Shown: positions 20,202 to 33,516 of the stretch, piece after piece
How the letters are laid out: the number at the start of each line of letters is the position of its first letter
Numbering within the stretch: position 1 is the stretch's first letter
Assembly (NCBI GenBank): GCA_963277665.1
Contig: OY728160.1
Coordinates: forward strand, 48,716,605 to 48,780,604
Length of the DNA stretch: 64,000 nt
From: Viscum album
Taxonomy: Eukaryota; Streptophyta; Magnoliopsida; Santalales; Viscaceae
Reading direction: 5' to 3'
Translations under genes and position numbers: made by a program
Notes under the pieces: generated by a model
Database searches by the model: none
The model's input: only the letters and a program-made list of their open reading frames with translations
Told to the model about the DNA's origin: nothing

Positions 20202-20849
20202 AATGTATTTTTTATTTTTTGAAACTATGAAAAGATCACTTTAGAAGAAACCATAGGGTTATGTCTAAGATTAAAAAAACATCCCTAAATTTGGGTAAGT
20301 ATAGAGTAAGTGATTTATCAAGAAAATACACCCCTATTTTGATACTACAATTGGATGTGGTTCTGGCATAGTTGTACCTTGGAGTAAAAACTATGACCAA
20401 GTGTTTTGGGCCGGACTCAGGGTAACCTGGTACATGACAACGAGCCTTACTATACACCTGGTCTGACACACCTAAGTTGTATGCTTTGGAAAATTCATAA
20501 TCTCATTACAAATGTTACTAATGGAACAAAAAAATGCATATAAGATAATATTTTTGGAAAAAAATCATGTATAACCTATATTGAAACCTATGGAATCAAA
20601 AGTTATGATTTACGTCTCCATTAATATTTTAACCTTTTATGTTAAAAGTTTAATTATTATTATTATTATCCAAGTATTTAATCCCCAAAATTACACCTTA
20701 TTTTTCTTTTTTAATGGATTAAAAGAGAAAAACATGTGCCAAAAATCAATGAGATGGGATATGTTATGATTTCCCAAATGATATACTAAATATGATGGAA
20801 ATGGGTGATCAAAACATCATGAAAATACTTTCTAAAATTTCAAAATTTA

Positions 20850-21840
20850 GGAATAATAAATTGAATTGAGTGGAACTCCATCCTTCTCGAAAATGATAGA
20901 ATGTTTTCATTGATTCCTCATGTAGAAAAGGTCTTCCATGTTTAGTGTATCTTCTGGTCACCTCTTCGTAGAATAATGAATTAATTCAACTAAGACTATT
21001 TTCTTTCTCCTCTAGTGATCTTAAGAAGAGAAATCCATGTGGTCAGTTTATTGTTTTGATGAGTAATTCGATTAGTGGTGGACACTGATCCAAAGCACAT
21101 TGTCCAAGGAGGAAATTGATTTCATGGAATGTAATGACTTCAAGAAAATATTTTTCAACAAATATATTCTAGTAACCCTCAATATCAAGATTTAAATAGA
21201 GTTCCTTATACTTAAGGAGAATGAAGATGAGTCTATCGGTGTGTATGAAGTAAAAATTACAAGGAATTCAAGATACGCCTCCAAATATGTCATGAACACC
21301 TAAAGCAAGGTGGATCTCTTATTCATCTAACTAATCCTGAGTCTATAAAAAGAATTGGTTATTGGAGACTTTGAAATTGATGTGGATATTGTATGTTGTT
21401 CCCTCAAAGATGAAATGGAGATTGGAGACTCTCAATGGTCTCATGGGACCGGTGACAAAAATCTTAAAATGGAGTCTAATATGGGTGGATATGAAAATAA
21501 GTCCCATGGTGAAAAAAAATAAATATCCCACCTGTCAAAATTGTGGGAAGAGTCATCAAGGGTACTATATAAAGGGGACACAGAAATGATTTAAATGTTG
21601 TAGAATGGGGATTATGGATGAGAACATCTAGAGGTATATGAAGAATTACACTAATATGGAAGAATAATGGATGGTTCAGATCAACACTCAGCATATACTG
21701 CTGTTTTTCAACTATAGAGAGAAAGGGAATTATTTAATCCAATGATCTAAGGCAATGGTTTTTAGAGGCAATCTATAAAAACCTTCATGGAAACATGGAC
21801 CAGCTTATTCTACCACTAATGCTGATGTAAGGCTAGAAAA
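20850..21840 (+). pseudogene. Element D gag remnant
   Basis: Recognisable pieces in shifting frames: a QENIFQQIYSSNPQYQDLNR-like stretch near 21150 matching the FFxxKY region, then a knuckle-like CQNCGKSHQG followed by KGTQK (about 21536-21589), equivalent to CTKCGKKHGGDCLKGTRKC in element A. Multiple stops and frameshifts; not translatable as one protein. Confidence 0.7.
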
Positions 21841-21899
21841 CAATTTGGTGATATGTATGCCATTTTTTTATTCAAGAATAGTGCACTTAATTTTTTATT

Positions 21900-24800
21900 C
21901 TAGTTCTATGCATTCATTCATTTAGTTTATGTATAGTAGAACTATTCAAACACGACCTCAAAATTTTGAGATTGAGATATTAGTGAGAAGAGATAATAAG
22001 GAAATTGTTTCATCCAATGTTTATAACACCTCAGTTAATGTTTGTGGACTAAACTACCTTGAAAATATTTTCATACTCCCTTTGCTAGAATTAGAATCTA
22101 TTTTGGGAATGGATTGGCTATAATTATACAGTTACAACATCAACTTTTGGGAAATAGAGATCACTCTTCACATGGAAATGAATAATCTAATTCATTACAA
22201 GTATAAGGAGTTATATATATCACCTTTCAAATAATCATCTCAAGTAGGGATATTACTACCTAATGAGAAACAATATCTCACTCAAATGATTGAGACAATG
22301 GATATGAAAATGTTTGTAGAAATTCCAATCATGAGGGATTACACAATTGTATTCCCTGAAAAATTTCCCGGTATTCCTCCTCATTGAGTGATTGTGTTCT
22401 CAATTGAAATTATTCCTGTATATCATCCTATATCAAAGACAACATATATAATGAACACCATTGCACTGGATGAACTAAAGATGTAGTGACATGAGATTGT
22501 AGACATGGGTTTCATTTGCTCGAGTGCTTCACCATGGGGTGCACCAATCCTCTTCATCAAGAAGAAGGACTGATCAATGCACATCTGAATTGATTGTTGG
22601 GAACCCGATAATATTAGTATAGAGAACAAGTGTCCCCAACCACAAATATATAACTTGTTCAATCAGTTACATGTAGATTGTTCTTTATCTAAGTGGACCT
22701 TCAGTCAGGATGTCAACAATTAGAGGGGAGGAAGGAATATATTCCTATGAGTTCCTTTCAGATGAGGTATAGGAGCTATGAGTTTATACTGGTGCCCATT
22801 GGATGCAATAATGCGCCAGAAATATTCATGCATTTAATTAAAAGTATCATTACAGATTATGATGAATTTTTTTTGGTAGTCTTTGTTAATGATATTTTTA
22901 CATTCTCTACCTGAAAGAAGATAAATGAGGTGCATTTGAATACTGTATTGAAGTATTTTAAAAGGGATAAACTAGATTAAAAGTATAGTAAATGTGTGTT
23001 TTTGATGGAGGAAGTACCATTCTTGGGGAATGTTATCACTAGAAAAGTATTATATGTGGTCCCTTACAAAGACAAATGCTATCAAAGATTGTCCTAGTAC
23101 AACATCATTAATGGAGATCCATATCTTTCTTAGTCTAGTTTGGTATTACTGATGATTTGTGGAGAAATTATCATGACTTCCAAACTCAATAACCAAAATA
23201 ACACTAAAGGGGGTGATGTTTATCTAGACTCAAGAATGTGAGTAAAGCTTTGAAGAACTCACAAAGAGGCTTATCACTGTTTCAGTACTCACAATACCAA
23301 CAAGTGGAGAAATATTTGTGGTATTAAATGATTCTTCAAAGAAAGGTATAGGATGTGTACTAATTCAAAATTGTGGAGTGATAGAATATGCCTCAAGGAT
23401 GTTGAAAATTCCTGAACAAAAATATCATATGCAAGGTATGGAGTTAGTTAATCTGATCTTCACATTAAAAATATAGCAGAATTATATCTATAGGGAGAAG
23501 TATGAAAAATATACATATCACAAGTGTCTAAAATATATATTCAGATAGATAAAGATTAATATGAACCAACAAATTTGGATATTTCAGATCAATTATAATG
23601 ATATATGAATCCCCTACCATCCTAGAAAAGAAAATAAAGTGGAAGATGCTATAAATAAGAATGATCCAACATCTTTATCAATGATGAGAATTGAGATAGA
23701 TCAAATATTCTAAGACGTACACAAGATGGACATGGGAATAATTAAGGGAGGAATATAATCAATCCTTTTTCAAGTGATTTTTCAATAATCCCTTGTTGAT
23801 AAAATGAATGATAATCAAATAAATGAAATAGAAATTTAGAAAAGGGTGGAATGTACCTGAAATGGGAATTCCTCAGAGTTCATGATTAGTAAAGATAAAG
23901 TCATATGTTTTGGGTCACAACTATGTATTCCATCAAAACTATAGATAAAAAACTATGTTATGAATGATGAAAATAGTTTAAACTTCTTTATTCACCCATG
24001 GAGAACAAAGATGTATTGGGATGTTTGGGAAAAATTTTGGTTGGACAACATGAAAAAGGATATCATTAACTATACATCAATGTGTATATTATTTCATAAT
24101 TTAAAGTTTAAATAGAAAAATATGAAAGGGACTATGGTATTTTTACCCATAACAACATGGAAATATAATAACATAACCATGTACATTGTCACTGAACTTC
24201 AAAGACCTCATTATGAATCAATTTTGTATAGTTTATTATAGATCATCTTTCAGAGAAAACCCTGTTTATTGACAATTATGAGAAATTATCACAGATAAAC
24301 ATGAAAAAATATACATCAATGAACTAGAAAGGCTTCATGGGTTACCACTATCTATTTTATCTAATCATGACCCAAGATTCACCTTCATGTTATAGATAAT
24401 TTTCAACATCCTCTAATCGTTGAGCTAAAATTTAGTACGATCTGTCATCTCGAAACTAATGGAAAATCATAGAAGACTATTCAAACATTAGAAAAAATGA
24501 TGATAGGATGTTCTATACACATAAAAGGAGTATGGGACTAATATCTACCACTAGTCAAATTATCCTAAATCAATAGTTTTCAGTCAAACACCTAAGTGGA
24601 TCCATATGAGTCCCATTATGGGAAAAATTCTAGAAAATGGAATTTTGGGATGAGGTTGATGAAAAGAAGCTTCTTGGACATGAAATGATATTATAAATGG
24701 TTGAGATGGTAGAAACCGCTTAGCAACACATCAAGGCATCCTAAATTCAACAGAAGATTATGGATATAATCATCAATGAGACATATTGTTTAATGTTGGA

Positions 24801-24913
24801 GACATTGTATTCCTCGGATATCCCCATAGAAGTGGATCATGACATTTGGGATGAATGTGAATCTATGTCCTAGATAAATCGTCCCCGTAGAGATCCTTGA
24901 TCATGCCATAGAT
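21900..24913 (+). pseudogene. Element D protease, RT, RNase H and integrase remnants
   Basis: The protease end GMDWL is at about 22106-22120. RT begins near 22505 ([22 protein letters not shown]), then NNAPEIF (about 22808) and VVFVNDIFTF (about 22880), where the catalytic aspartate pair reads N-D. RNase H near 23330 keeps NDSSKKGIGCVL and QGMELVNLIF. The integrase zinc region near 23990-24110 reads FFIHPWRTKMYWD; later QTLEKMMIG (about 24480) and GDIVFL (about 24797). Stops occur throughout, so this is a thoroughly dead copy with a readable order. Confidence 0.8.
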
Positions 24914-25216
24914 GTGTACTATAAACTATCACATAAACCAAATATGACTCAAGTTGTTGATATATTCCATGTATCTCTCTTAAGAAAAAATAAATTATAT
25001 CCTTCATATATACTGACTTCAGAGGTGGTAAAAATGGAGAATGACCTATCTTACAAGAAGCAGCCAGTGGAGATCTTGGATCATATAGATGAAGTTCAGC
25101 ACAAAAACACTACTCACCTAGTCATAGTACTTTGGTGGAACCATAAGTATGAAGAGACAACACGAGAACCCAAGAAACCAATGAAAGAGAATTACCCATG
25201 CTTATTTTCAACTTAG
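24914..25216 (+). pseudogene. Element D chromodomain fragment, still open
   Basis: A 100-codon open frame with DIFHVSLLRKNKLYPSYIL, LSYKKQPVEILDHIDEV and VIVLWWNHKYEETTREP. It matches the C-terminus of element C (HVSLLKKY ... EEQPVKILDH ... VLWRNH ... EATWE), including chromodomain aromatic positions. It is the 3' end of integrase without the rest of the protein in frame, so it is classed as a fragment. Confidence 0.8.
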
Positions 25217-25250
25217 AAGGTAAAAATAAATTTGTAGGGATAAATTTCAT

Positions 25251-25262
25251 AAGGGGACACGA
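25251..25262 (+). promoter_or_regulatory. Element D polypurine tract
   Basis: AAGGGGACACGA immediately before the LTR start TGTAACCACCC at 25264. Confidence 0.7.
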
Positions 25263-25263
25263 A

Positions 25264-28200
25264 TGTAACCACCCAAAGTTTGTTCTTTAGAAATTCCCTA
25301 CTTATAATTTTTTGATGTCGTATATGTAGATATAAAACACTATTTGAGATTTATAAATGATGAATGAATGAAATAAAAACCATTTCTAGATGTTAAGTAA
25401 CCTATACCGATTAAATAGTAACGTGACCTTTGGATTAGTAATGTGACCCTTGTGAATAGAAAACAAGTGAAATGAATTGTAACATCACCAAATAAAGTAT
25501 AAATAAAATTTATCCATCCTTTATGTGATAGTGTGATATAATTATATCCAGTATAAGGAAATAAATATTTCAAGAATTATTAATTATCTATTGGTATTTT
25601 TTTTAATTCATAAATATTTAATTAGAATTTTATAAATAATTTAACAATTAAAAAAAATATTCATAAATTAATATTTTTTATGTCTTATGGTTATATGATA
25701 ATTTCCTGATACCTTTCTTAATTTTTCAATGTGATATAAAATCATTTATGTTTTTAAAATATTTATTTTCCCAAGTAAATTATGATTTTAATTAAAAATT
25801 ATATATATCATATTTATAAATTATTTTCATAAAATTTCATTCATTTTTAAATTCTACATGTCTACAAAATTGTTATGGTGATTTTTTGGGATTTTTCTGT
25901 AATAGATAAACTTATGGTGAATAGTAAAATACGGTAATTTATTGTATATGTACATTATATGTTAAAGACACTATACATTGAGTCATGGATGATGTCAGAA
26001 AAATTGGATAAAAAATACATGATCTAATTACTCTATTTAGTCTCAAGAATAAATACTAATTTTTCATGAGTAAAATAAAAAAATAATGAATTAAATAATG
26101 AGACCCCCCTCTTCCACTATAAATAACACCCCTCACCACCTCTTCTCCAAACACATATCAATACTTAAGTCGTATCTCAATTATTACCAATACTCTTTCC
26201 AAACCACTCCCCCACATCTTATTTCTATTTGTCTTAACAAAAGACCAAATCCAATCCACTATGGATGTTCTCAAGAAGGATTCATGTGGTAAAATCCTAT
26301 TCCATTTTCCTTCAATTTATTTTTCATGTTTATTTTTTTTCTTATCTTATCCACACATAAACTTGCCGATGTGGCATGAAAAATCCATTATCTCATATAT
26401 ACTATAATTTTATCATATTTATAGAATAATTCTTCATCAAATATTTTCTCCTCTCTCTCTTTTATTTTATAAATGAATAAATCTTCAACAAAGTTCCAAT
26501 CTACCACCTTCATGGACGGTGTGCTTTCATCATTTAATTACACCTTCAGGGATGGTCATAGAAAAATTTTTGTGGATGAAACTGATTATAATATTTTTAT
26601 TTAATTTAATTTAAATATTTGGAATCATTTTTTACAAATGATATTAATTTATTAAAAAAATGAGATCGTTTTGATCAAAAAGCGATAAATTAAACTAAAT
26701 GATTTTCATTAATTATATACGAAAGGAATCATCCTATATTATGGTATTAAAATGGTATTTTAACATTATATATTTTCATTAATAACATGTATGTTCATTT
26801 ATAGGAAAATATTCTCATTATACATGTTTTTCCATACACATATACAAGTAAACCAATCCTAAAAACCAAGGAAACTCACACTTCCGAGCGATGGAATTGA
26901 ATTTCATAACCCATCAAAAGGGACATAAACGAACTTAATAAAAATTATAATAAATTAAATACATGTATATATGGATCTATAAATATTAATCAATGAATAT
27001 AATTTAATTATAAAAGACATCAATATGTTGTTCCTAATCGTTTCGAACATACGGTAAAGGATTTTACCTAAACCTCCAATATTCCCTCGGGTTATTCAAT
27101 CTCACTTTCTACCTGAATGAAACACTCTTTTATTTTTATGTATCTATTTGGAAATTTATTTATATGTCTCATACTCATATATCAAGATCTATTAATCGTT
27201 ATTTTCTATGATATACATTTTTTGAAAAGGTTCTTTACTCAATTCCTCCTGATGCGTAAGCCAAATTTATGGGAACTTCATGAGTTCTTACCCAATTTAA
27301 AGTTCACTATATAATCTGATTTATGCCACCATTATGTTTCTATATCCAATAATTTTATTATGAAATATTTATTGGCTCACTTATGGTTTTATATAAAATA
27401 TTATTTCCTTCTCTTCTTTAAGATCTGAAATATTTTCCTTAAACCACACTAAAATGTTTCAATTCTAATGTTTTTTAAATACTCTTATACATGTTATCTA
27501 TTAAGTTTGAAATCACTTATCATGATATATTCCTATTTTACCTTATTAATTAACATTTATGATTTCAATCCTTTCATTCATGGACCCCATTGTGATAATC
27601 CATTATGTTATTATTTTTTTATAAAATTGTGATATCCAATTCTTATAATGAGTAACCCATATGTTAATATTTGATAGATTATGTATGATTATTTATGTGG
27701 AAAAAATATTCACGACCACGTTATTATGGGGATTCCAACATATTTATCCAATTAATTGGGTGATTTTTACTCTCATGAGATGTTATGTGCTACAGTCATG
27801 GTGGTTATCTTTGGCTCATGCTCGATGTGGAACTATCTGGGTAGTTAGTCAAATCTCATGCTCCTATACCTGCAATGAGAATTTACTCCTCATTATGTAT
27901 TGTTTTATGTTTCATCCACATTACTATTAATTCATGATTTTATGATCCCTTGATGTGATTAAATCTAATTAATCATATTCCATTACTTTTCATATCATTA
28001 TGTCATGCCTTCCAGCCCATGTGTTATGATTTATTTTAATGTTTATTCCCTTAGTGGTCATTTCATCTCATCCCTTTATTTATGCAATCCCTATGCTATC
28101 CTATTTTTATTTATGTGATAAAATGATGTTAGGAACTCATAATTTACGATAAATAAATAAATTCTTTATTTATTCCCATGTTTTCCATATTATGTACCTA

Positions 28201-28302
28201 CTCTTCCAATACACTAGACATTACGAACCATGGATTATAATTTATGTTAAATATTCCAAGAATAATGTAATTATATGTGTAAAAGGTGAGAGTTTCTATA
28301 CA
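25264..28302 (+). repeat. Element D 3' LTR (about 3.04 kb)
   Basis: Starts TGTAACCACCC after the polypurine tract. The end near 28302 is placed by alignment with the 5' LTR end at 20188 (shared TATATGTGTA then CTATA). A TATA-like CTATAAATA lies at 26117-26125 in a CCCCTC/CACC-rich setting. Confidence 0.75.
26117..26125 (+). promoter_or_regulatory. Predicted LTR TATA box, element D
   Basis: CTATAAATA followed by ACACCCCTCACC, typical of a plant core promoter; about 850 bp into the LTR. Confidence 0.5.
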
Positions 28303-31300
28303 TTGTATTATTGTATATTAAAAAATAAGACTATAAATTTTATACTTTATATGAAAATTTTGAAAAATAAACAAATATAATTTTAATTAATATTCGACTA
28401 TTTATTGAAACCCAATAGCCCTCAATATTGGCTTTCGAATATCTTGTTTCATGGACATCCTAGTCAAAAAGATCCATATTTCTCTTATAATTACACCAAA
28501 ATTTGTTGGTCAACTAACTTTAATGGTTTTATGTAGATATTCAAAATTCCAGTTGCATTAACTCATAGTTCCATTATATATTGAGTGGACTCCCAATCCC
28601 AAAATCATTAAAGAATATTCCCTCATCCTTTTCCTATTAGTTACACTAAGACCTTATATGGAAGTCAACCCTTGATGTAAACTAAATTAATTAAATCCAA
28701 AACATTAAGTTATAATTACCTAATAATTTAATGCACCACATATTTGGTTGGACAAGAACATTAAACTATGGATCAATTTAAACTGAAGTAGAGGAAGGTT
28801 ATACCAAATTAATATATATAATTGATGTATTTTTAATTTTATGAGTAAATTTCTAATTATTGTCTTTATTAAATTATTTATAATATTATTTATATTTACA
28901 TACATTATTAAGCATTCTATATCTAATATTTACTCATAAGATAATTTAATTATGTTATATCGTTCATTCTCGTTAATTTCATAAAATTAATTGATCCTGA
29001 CAAAACAACCATTACGAAATAACCGCAGAACATGATAGAAGTAAAATAATAAATTTCTATGATCATGAGATTATACTAATTGTAAGTTTATCTACTTGTT
29101 AATAGATAATCCACTAACCTAGGGTAAAAAACCCTTGATCCAATTATGATTTGTGTTATGGCTATCCACCTTTCCACCGATGTATCTCTCTTGGATGGTT
29201 TTCATCTCGACTCTAAACAGTAACCACCTACCCTAGGATGGGGGCCCCGTCCATTAAATATGTTTTTACTCATGTGTATGTGAGGAGAAAGTGTTTATAT
29301 AACAAATCCATGGGAACATATTCCCTTATATAATAAGAGGAGATAAGGTACACTTTCTAACAATTTAATTTATCAATAAATAAAATGAAGCCGAACTCAT
29401 GCAGCGGTCTGGTCTAACTCATGATCATCCACATTCATGCAACAAGTTACGTATTTAATAAATATATTACAAAGTTCCTAATACTTCTTATTTAAAATAA
29501 AATTTTCTCGAATCAATTAATTATAATATTTAATTAATCATTTAATTTATCTTAATTCTTATCCAAATTTTCGTGATATTTTCATCCACTATATTTTTAA
29601 ACAAATTAAATAAATTCATTTAAAATTATATTTTTTAACAAATATACAATGATATAAATACGGTGAATACACATCTAAATATACCTAATAAGTATGATAG
29701 TCAGGTATAGTTATAATTTTTTTTTATATAGAATAAAAAACTTATCATGCACTTTCATGATGTGTACTATCAACTTAATGATCAAAAGATTTACATGATA
29801 TTTCTATCACTTGAAATGATTTAATGCACATATAGTAACAACTTTCAATACGACTCATATATGATATGAATATCTAAATAGTACACATATATTAATTAAA
29901 CACACACACACATATATATATATTTAAACCTACCACGTGGAGTGTCCTATATTTGTTACCACACGTAATTACATGTCCCAAACTTTTTATAGCATAATAA
30001 AATAATTTAAATATATGTAATTTGTAATAAGTAAACGACGTATACTGGTGAGCTACACAGTGTATACATCCTTCAACATATATTTTAGGAACACTCCTTG
30101 GGACTTGGTATGTAAAACTTCCTTTTACAAATGGAGGATAATGTCTGTATAGTGGGCTTCATGGCGTGTTTACTCTAAATTCCATGGTCACCAGTCAGTA
30201 TAGTCATGTATCATAAAACATGACCGATCTATGACACAAAGGAACAATATACCATTTACTTGGGATACACAATATTTCATATAGATAAACATGCACTAGT
30301 ATATCCTGGTAATTATGTGGTGTATGAGTTAACTTTTCCGTGTTTCAACGATTCAAACAGTTTGAGTAATTTCGAAATTAACTCTTTTGTTAATTGAACA
30401 CAAGTACACGATGTGTAACTCTTGTTTCATGGAATGTACCTCTCTATTTTCCAGCCATAAATTTTAGTACCTCTAGATTATATCCTTGAATTTAAATTAT
30501 TCATAAAATTAATCATCATAATTAGATCTATGAGAAACAAAAGAGGAGGAAGAATATATCATAATTATAATTAAAATACCTATAAAACATGAATTAAAAA
30601 AAATGAAATTACAGATGTGTAAATCAATCAATAAATGTGAAATTATTATAAATAATTATTAGACCTACCACATACCTATTAAAAGTTCCAAGAACAATAT
30701 AATCATGTGATGGGTCATTCCCAAAATTTCGTACTTTCATGATCGAGGATCAATCAGATAATTACATGATGATAAACACCATCATCAATAGAACTAAATC
30801 AAAGAAAACAGACCCTTGAATTCTCACTAGATCCTGATGTAGAATTATCACATATTATTTTTAATCAATTTAATTAATAAGAACTACCTTGATGAAATTA
30901 TTTATTCATTGATGGATTTGGAAATAGATCTGCATTGGTTCATCGTTGTGTTGATGTAATCAAGTATGTTTCCCTCTAGATGTGATATATAAGTGTTATG
31001 TTAATATCTAGAGGCCACTAAGGGAATCTATGGGTTATATCATGGAATATCCTTTCACTTGTGGTATCCACCATTGTTCTACATGATAACGGTGTCTAAA
31101 GAATTCTCCTTGATCTGGTGGAGGAAGACCACTCTCCGTTATTGGGAGTGTTCTTGGAGGAGGGAGCTCTATAGGGCTTTAGACGTTTCTCCAAATATGC
31201 TGTGCATAGCCAGGAGAACTGAATTTTATATTGGAGAAAATATAAAAATTGGTTTTATATAATAATAGGGATAAAATAAAAAAATTTCTCAAGTTCCCAT

Positions 31301-33516
31301 TATTAGTTATTTAATCCTCACAAAAATCTATGTAAAATAATATTACTTTTATTTTTATTTCTCGAGATGCAGAAAACATTAAAATTAAATTAAATATTAT
31401 TTAATAAAATAATATTCAGTATTTATTATTTATCATTATATCATTATGATCTGTCTTTCATTCCTCCACAATGTCTATCTGTAATTGAATATTGAGTATT
31501 TATTTATTAAGTAAACATCACATTATTATTCCCTAATAAATAAATAAATATTATATACACTAAGTAGAAAATAAATATTTATAAGTGATCATTAAAACAT
31601 GATTAATTATTAAACCATATGAGAGAATAATTTATTTTCAACTTGTTAGATAATTAAAAATAACAAATTATCGAACTATGATTCTAGATACACATAGTGT
31701 GTGACCCTCTATGCCTTTTTATCAATGGAATTCGACAAAGAGGCCTAAAGTACATGGTTAGGGCCCCGAAACATGTCAAGGAACACATAGAGAATTATGT
31801 TAATCACACAATAGAATGATACTTCATATTAATTCTTACTATGTAATGTAATCCCTTTGTCACGAAATCTCAAATCATAAAGGTTTCTTACTGGTTCCAT
31901 CAACCTATGTGCTCGATGTATGTTTCTTTGACTTCCCAGAAATAGAACATTGATATAGAACACAATAGCCATGGATTTATTTTCTGTATTTCATTTCCAT
32001 AAAAGGAACTAAGATATAATCTTCTCTTAAATAACAGAAGGTAATAATCCGTTCTCTCGTTATACATTAATTGAATTTTACTCATGATACACCAAATCTA
32101 TCCAAAATTGTCGTGAACATATGTCATTCTGTTTTACATCAATACATCAAATTACACGACACATAATACTCATTAGATATAATATTACAGTCTAAGGATC
32201 AATATATATGTTATTTGAGAGGAATATATATAATGAATAATATAAATGTGGATTTCTTACAGGCCGATCTCATTCTCATAATATCCTATTGCATATTACC
32301 ATGGGCGTATACCATGAAAAGGTGCCTCAAAGTCTTATGAGTCTCTACCCCTGATATCTTGTATCATTCGTGTCCCTAAAATTATATCATCTGGATATAG
32401 AACATATATTAAGAGTATTTCCATAGCACTTTCGGGTTTTTACAAAAGTGGGTTACTACTATGATCTTTTAGTTTGATAGCTATTCTTGGGAGATTATTA
32501 AGAATAATGTTACATATAATATCAATCATGATGTGGTACGAATTTTATTTAAAAAATATAAATACAGTTTATCATAATGTACATTGAATTTGATCATAGG
32601 GAACCATGTCAAATAATATGAATATACGAAATTCAATAAATCATCTTTTTGCAGGAATCGTCTTTTTGAAGTACGAAATGACTTTATTCTCATTACTTCT
32701 CCAATATCCATAATTAAATGAATATTAATTCATTAAATTAGATATATAATCTATGGTTTACAAGGAATAATTCACCACAATTAAATGATTTAATCTACTA
32801 ATATAAAAATACATTTAAAACATAAATATAGTTTTATGAAAAATTATATCATTTAACTTTAAAAGAATTGATCTACATTTTCCACCAATTAATAATTAAT
32901 GTGTGGAATATTTCTATTTTTTTAATTATAAAAATTCTACATATATTCCATAATATGGTTATTTTTACTCACACCATCCAAACCAATATCTATGTTATAT
33001 CAATCATATTTGAATAATAATTTTTCCATAGTATATGTTCAAATGATTAATCTTGGTGTTATTTATACAACATGTTTTTGAATTTATTATTATTTAAATA
33101 TAATAAATTATAAAATAATGGGGTAAAAAATTATACCCACTTATATAAATTTCAAGCACAAAAATTAATTACATGTCTGGTGAACTTTTTTTTAAAAATA
33201 TTTTCACAATAAATTCCAAAGAGTAGAATAAAATATACAATCATCAAAGGAATAAAATTATTATTTTAAAATACATTATTGAATACCACATAAAATAATT
33301 AATAATAAAACATAATTTTAGAAACACGAAGAATGTAAATATGAGTTTCTTCTAAAATAGAACATAATCATGTTCCCATATAAGAAAAACATTGGTGGGA
33401 AGTAAAAATATGAATATATAAGTGAAAAATAACATCCACGGATTAATAGAGACTGATAGAGAACATGATCATGAGAAAGTAAATGAACATAAAACATTAT
33501 ATCAATAAGGGATAAA
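28303..33516. other. Unclassified AT-rich DNA left of element F
   Basis: No ORF above about 70 codons and no recognisable domain. A simple repeat (CA)6(TA)6 is at 29900-29923. A purine-rich stretch at 31100-31200 resembles LTR promoter surroundings but is not conclusive. Positions about 32600-33120 are duplicated at about 48790-49310. Probably very old transposon remains. Confidence 0.5.
32600..33120. repeat. Diverged direct repeat, left copy
   Basis: Collinear with 48790-49310: shared landmarks are CATAATTAAATGAATRTTAAT (about 32709), ATATTCCATAATAT (about 32944) and the TTTGAATAATWAT stretch (about 33009). Same orientation. It flanks the F insertion and may be the two LTRs of an older element or a segmental duplicate. 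Confidence 0.6.

Larger units (their letters stand above)
19381..28302 (+). mobile_element. Element D: decayed Ty3/gypsy chromovirus, 5' LTR truncated
   Basis: Plus-strand order: partial 5' LTR, primer-site remnant at 20190, gag and pol remnants, chromodomain, polypurine tract at 25251 and a 3' LTR from 25264. Positions 19385-20180 align with about 27480-28290 (for example the shared GATATCCAATTC and TTACGAACCATGGATT stretches), which establishes the LTR pair. Many stops and indels make it older than A, B or C. The front of its 5' LTR is replaced by block E. Confidence 0.82.
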
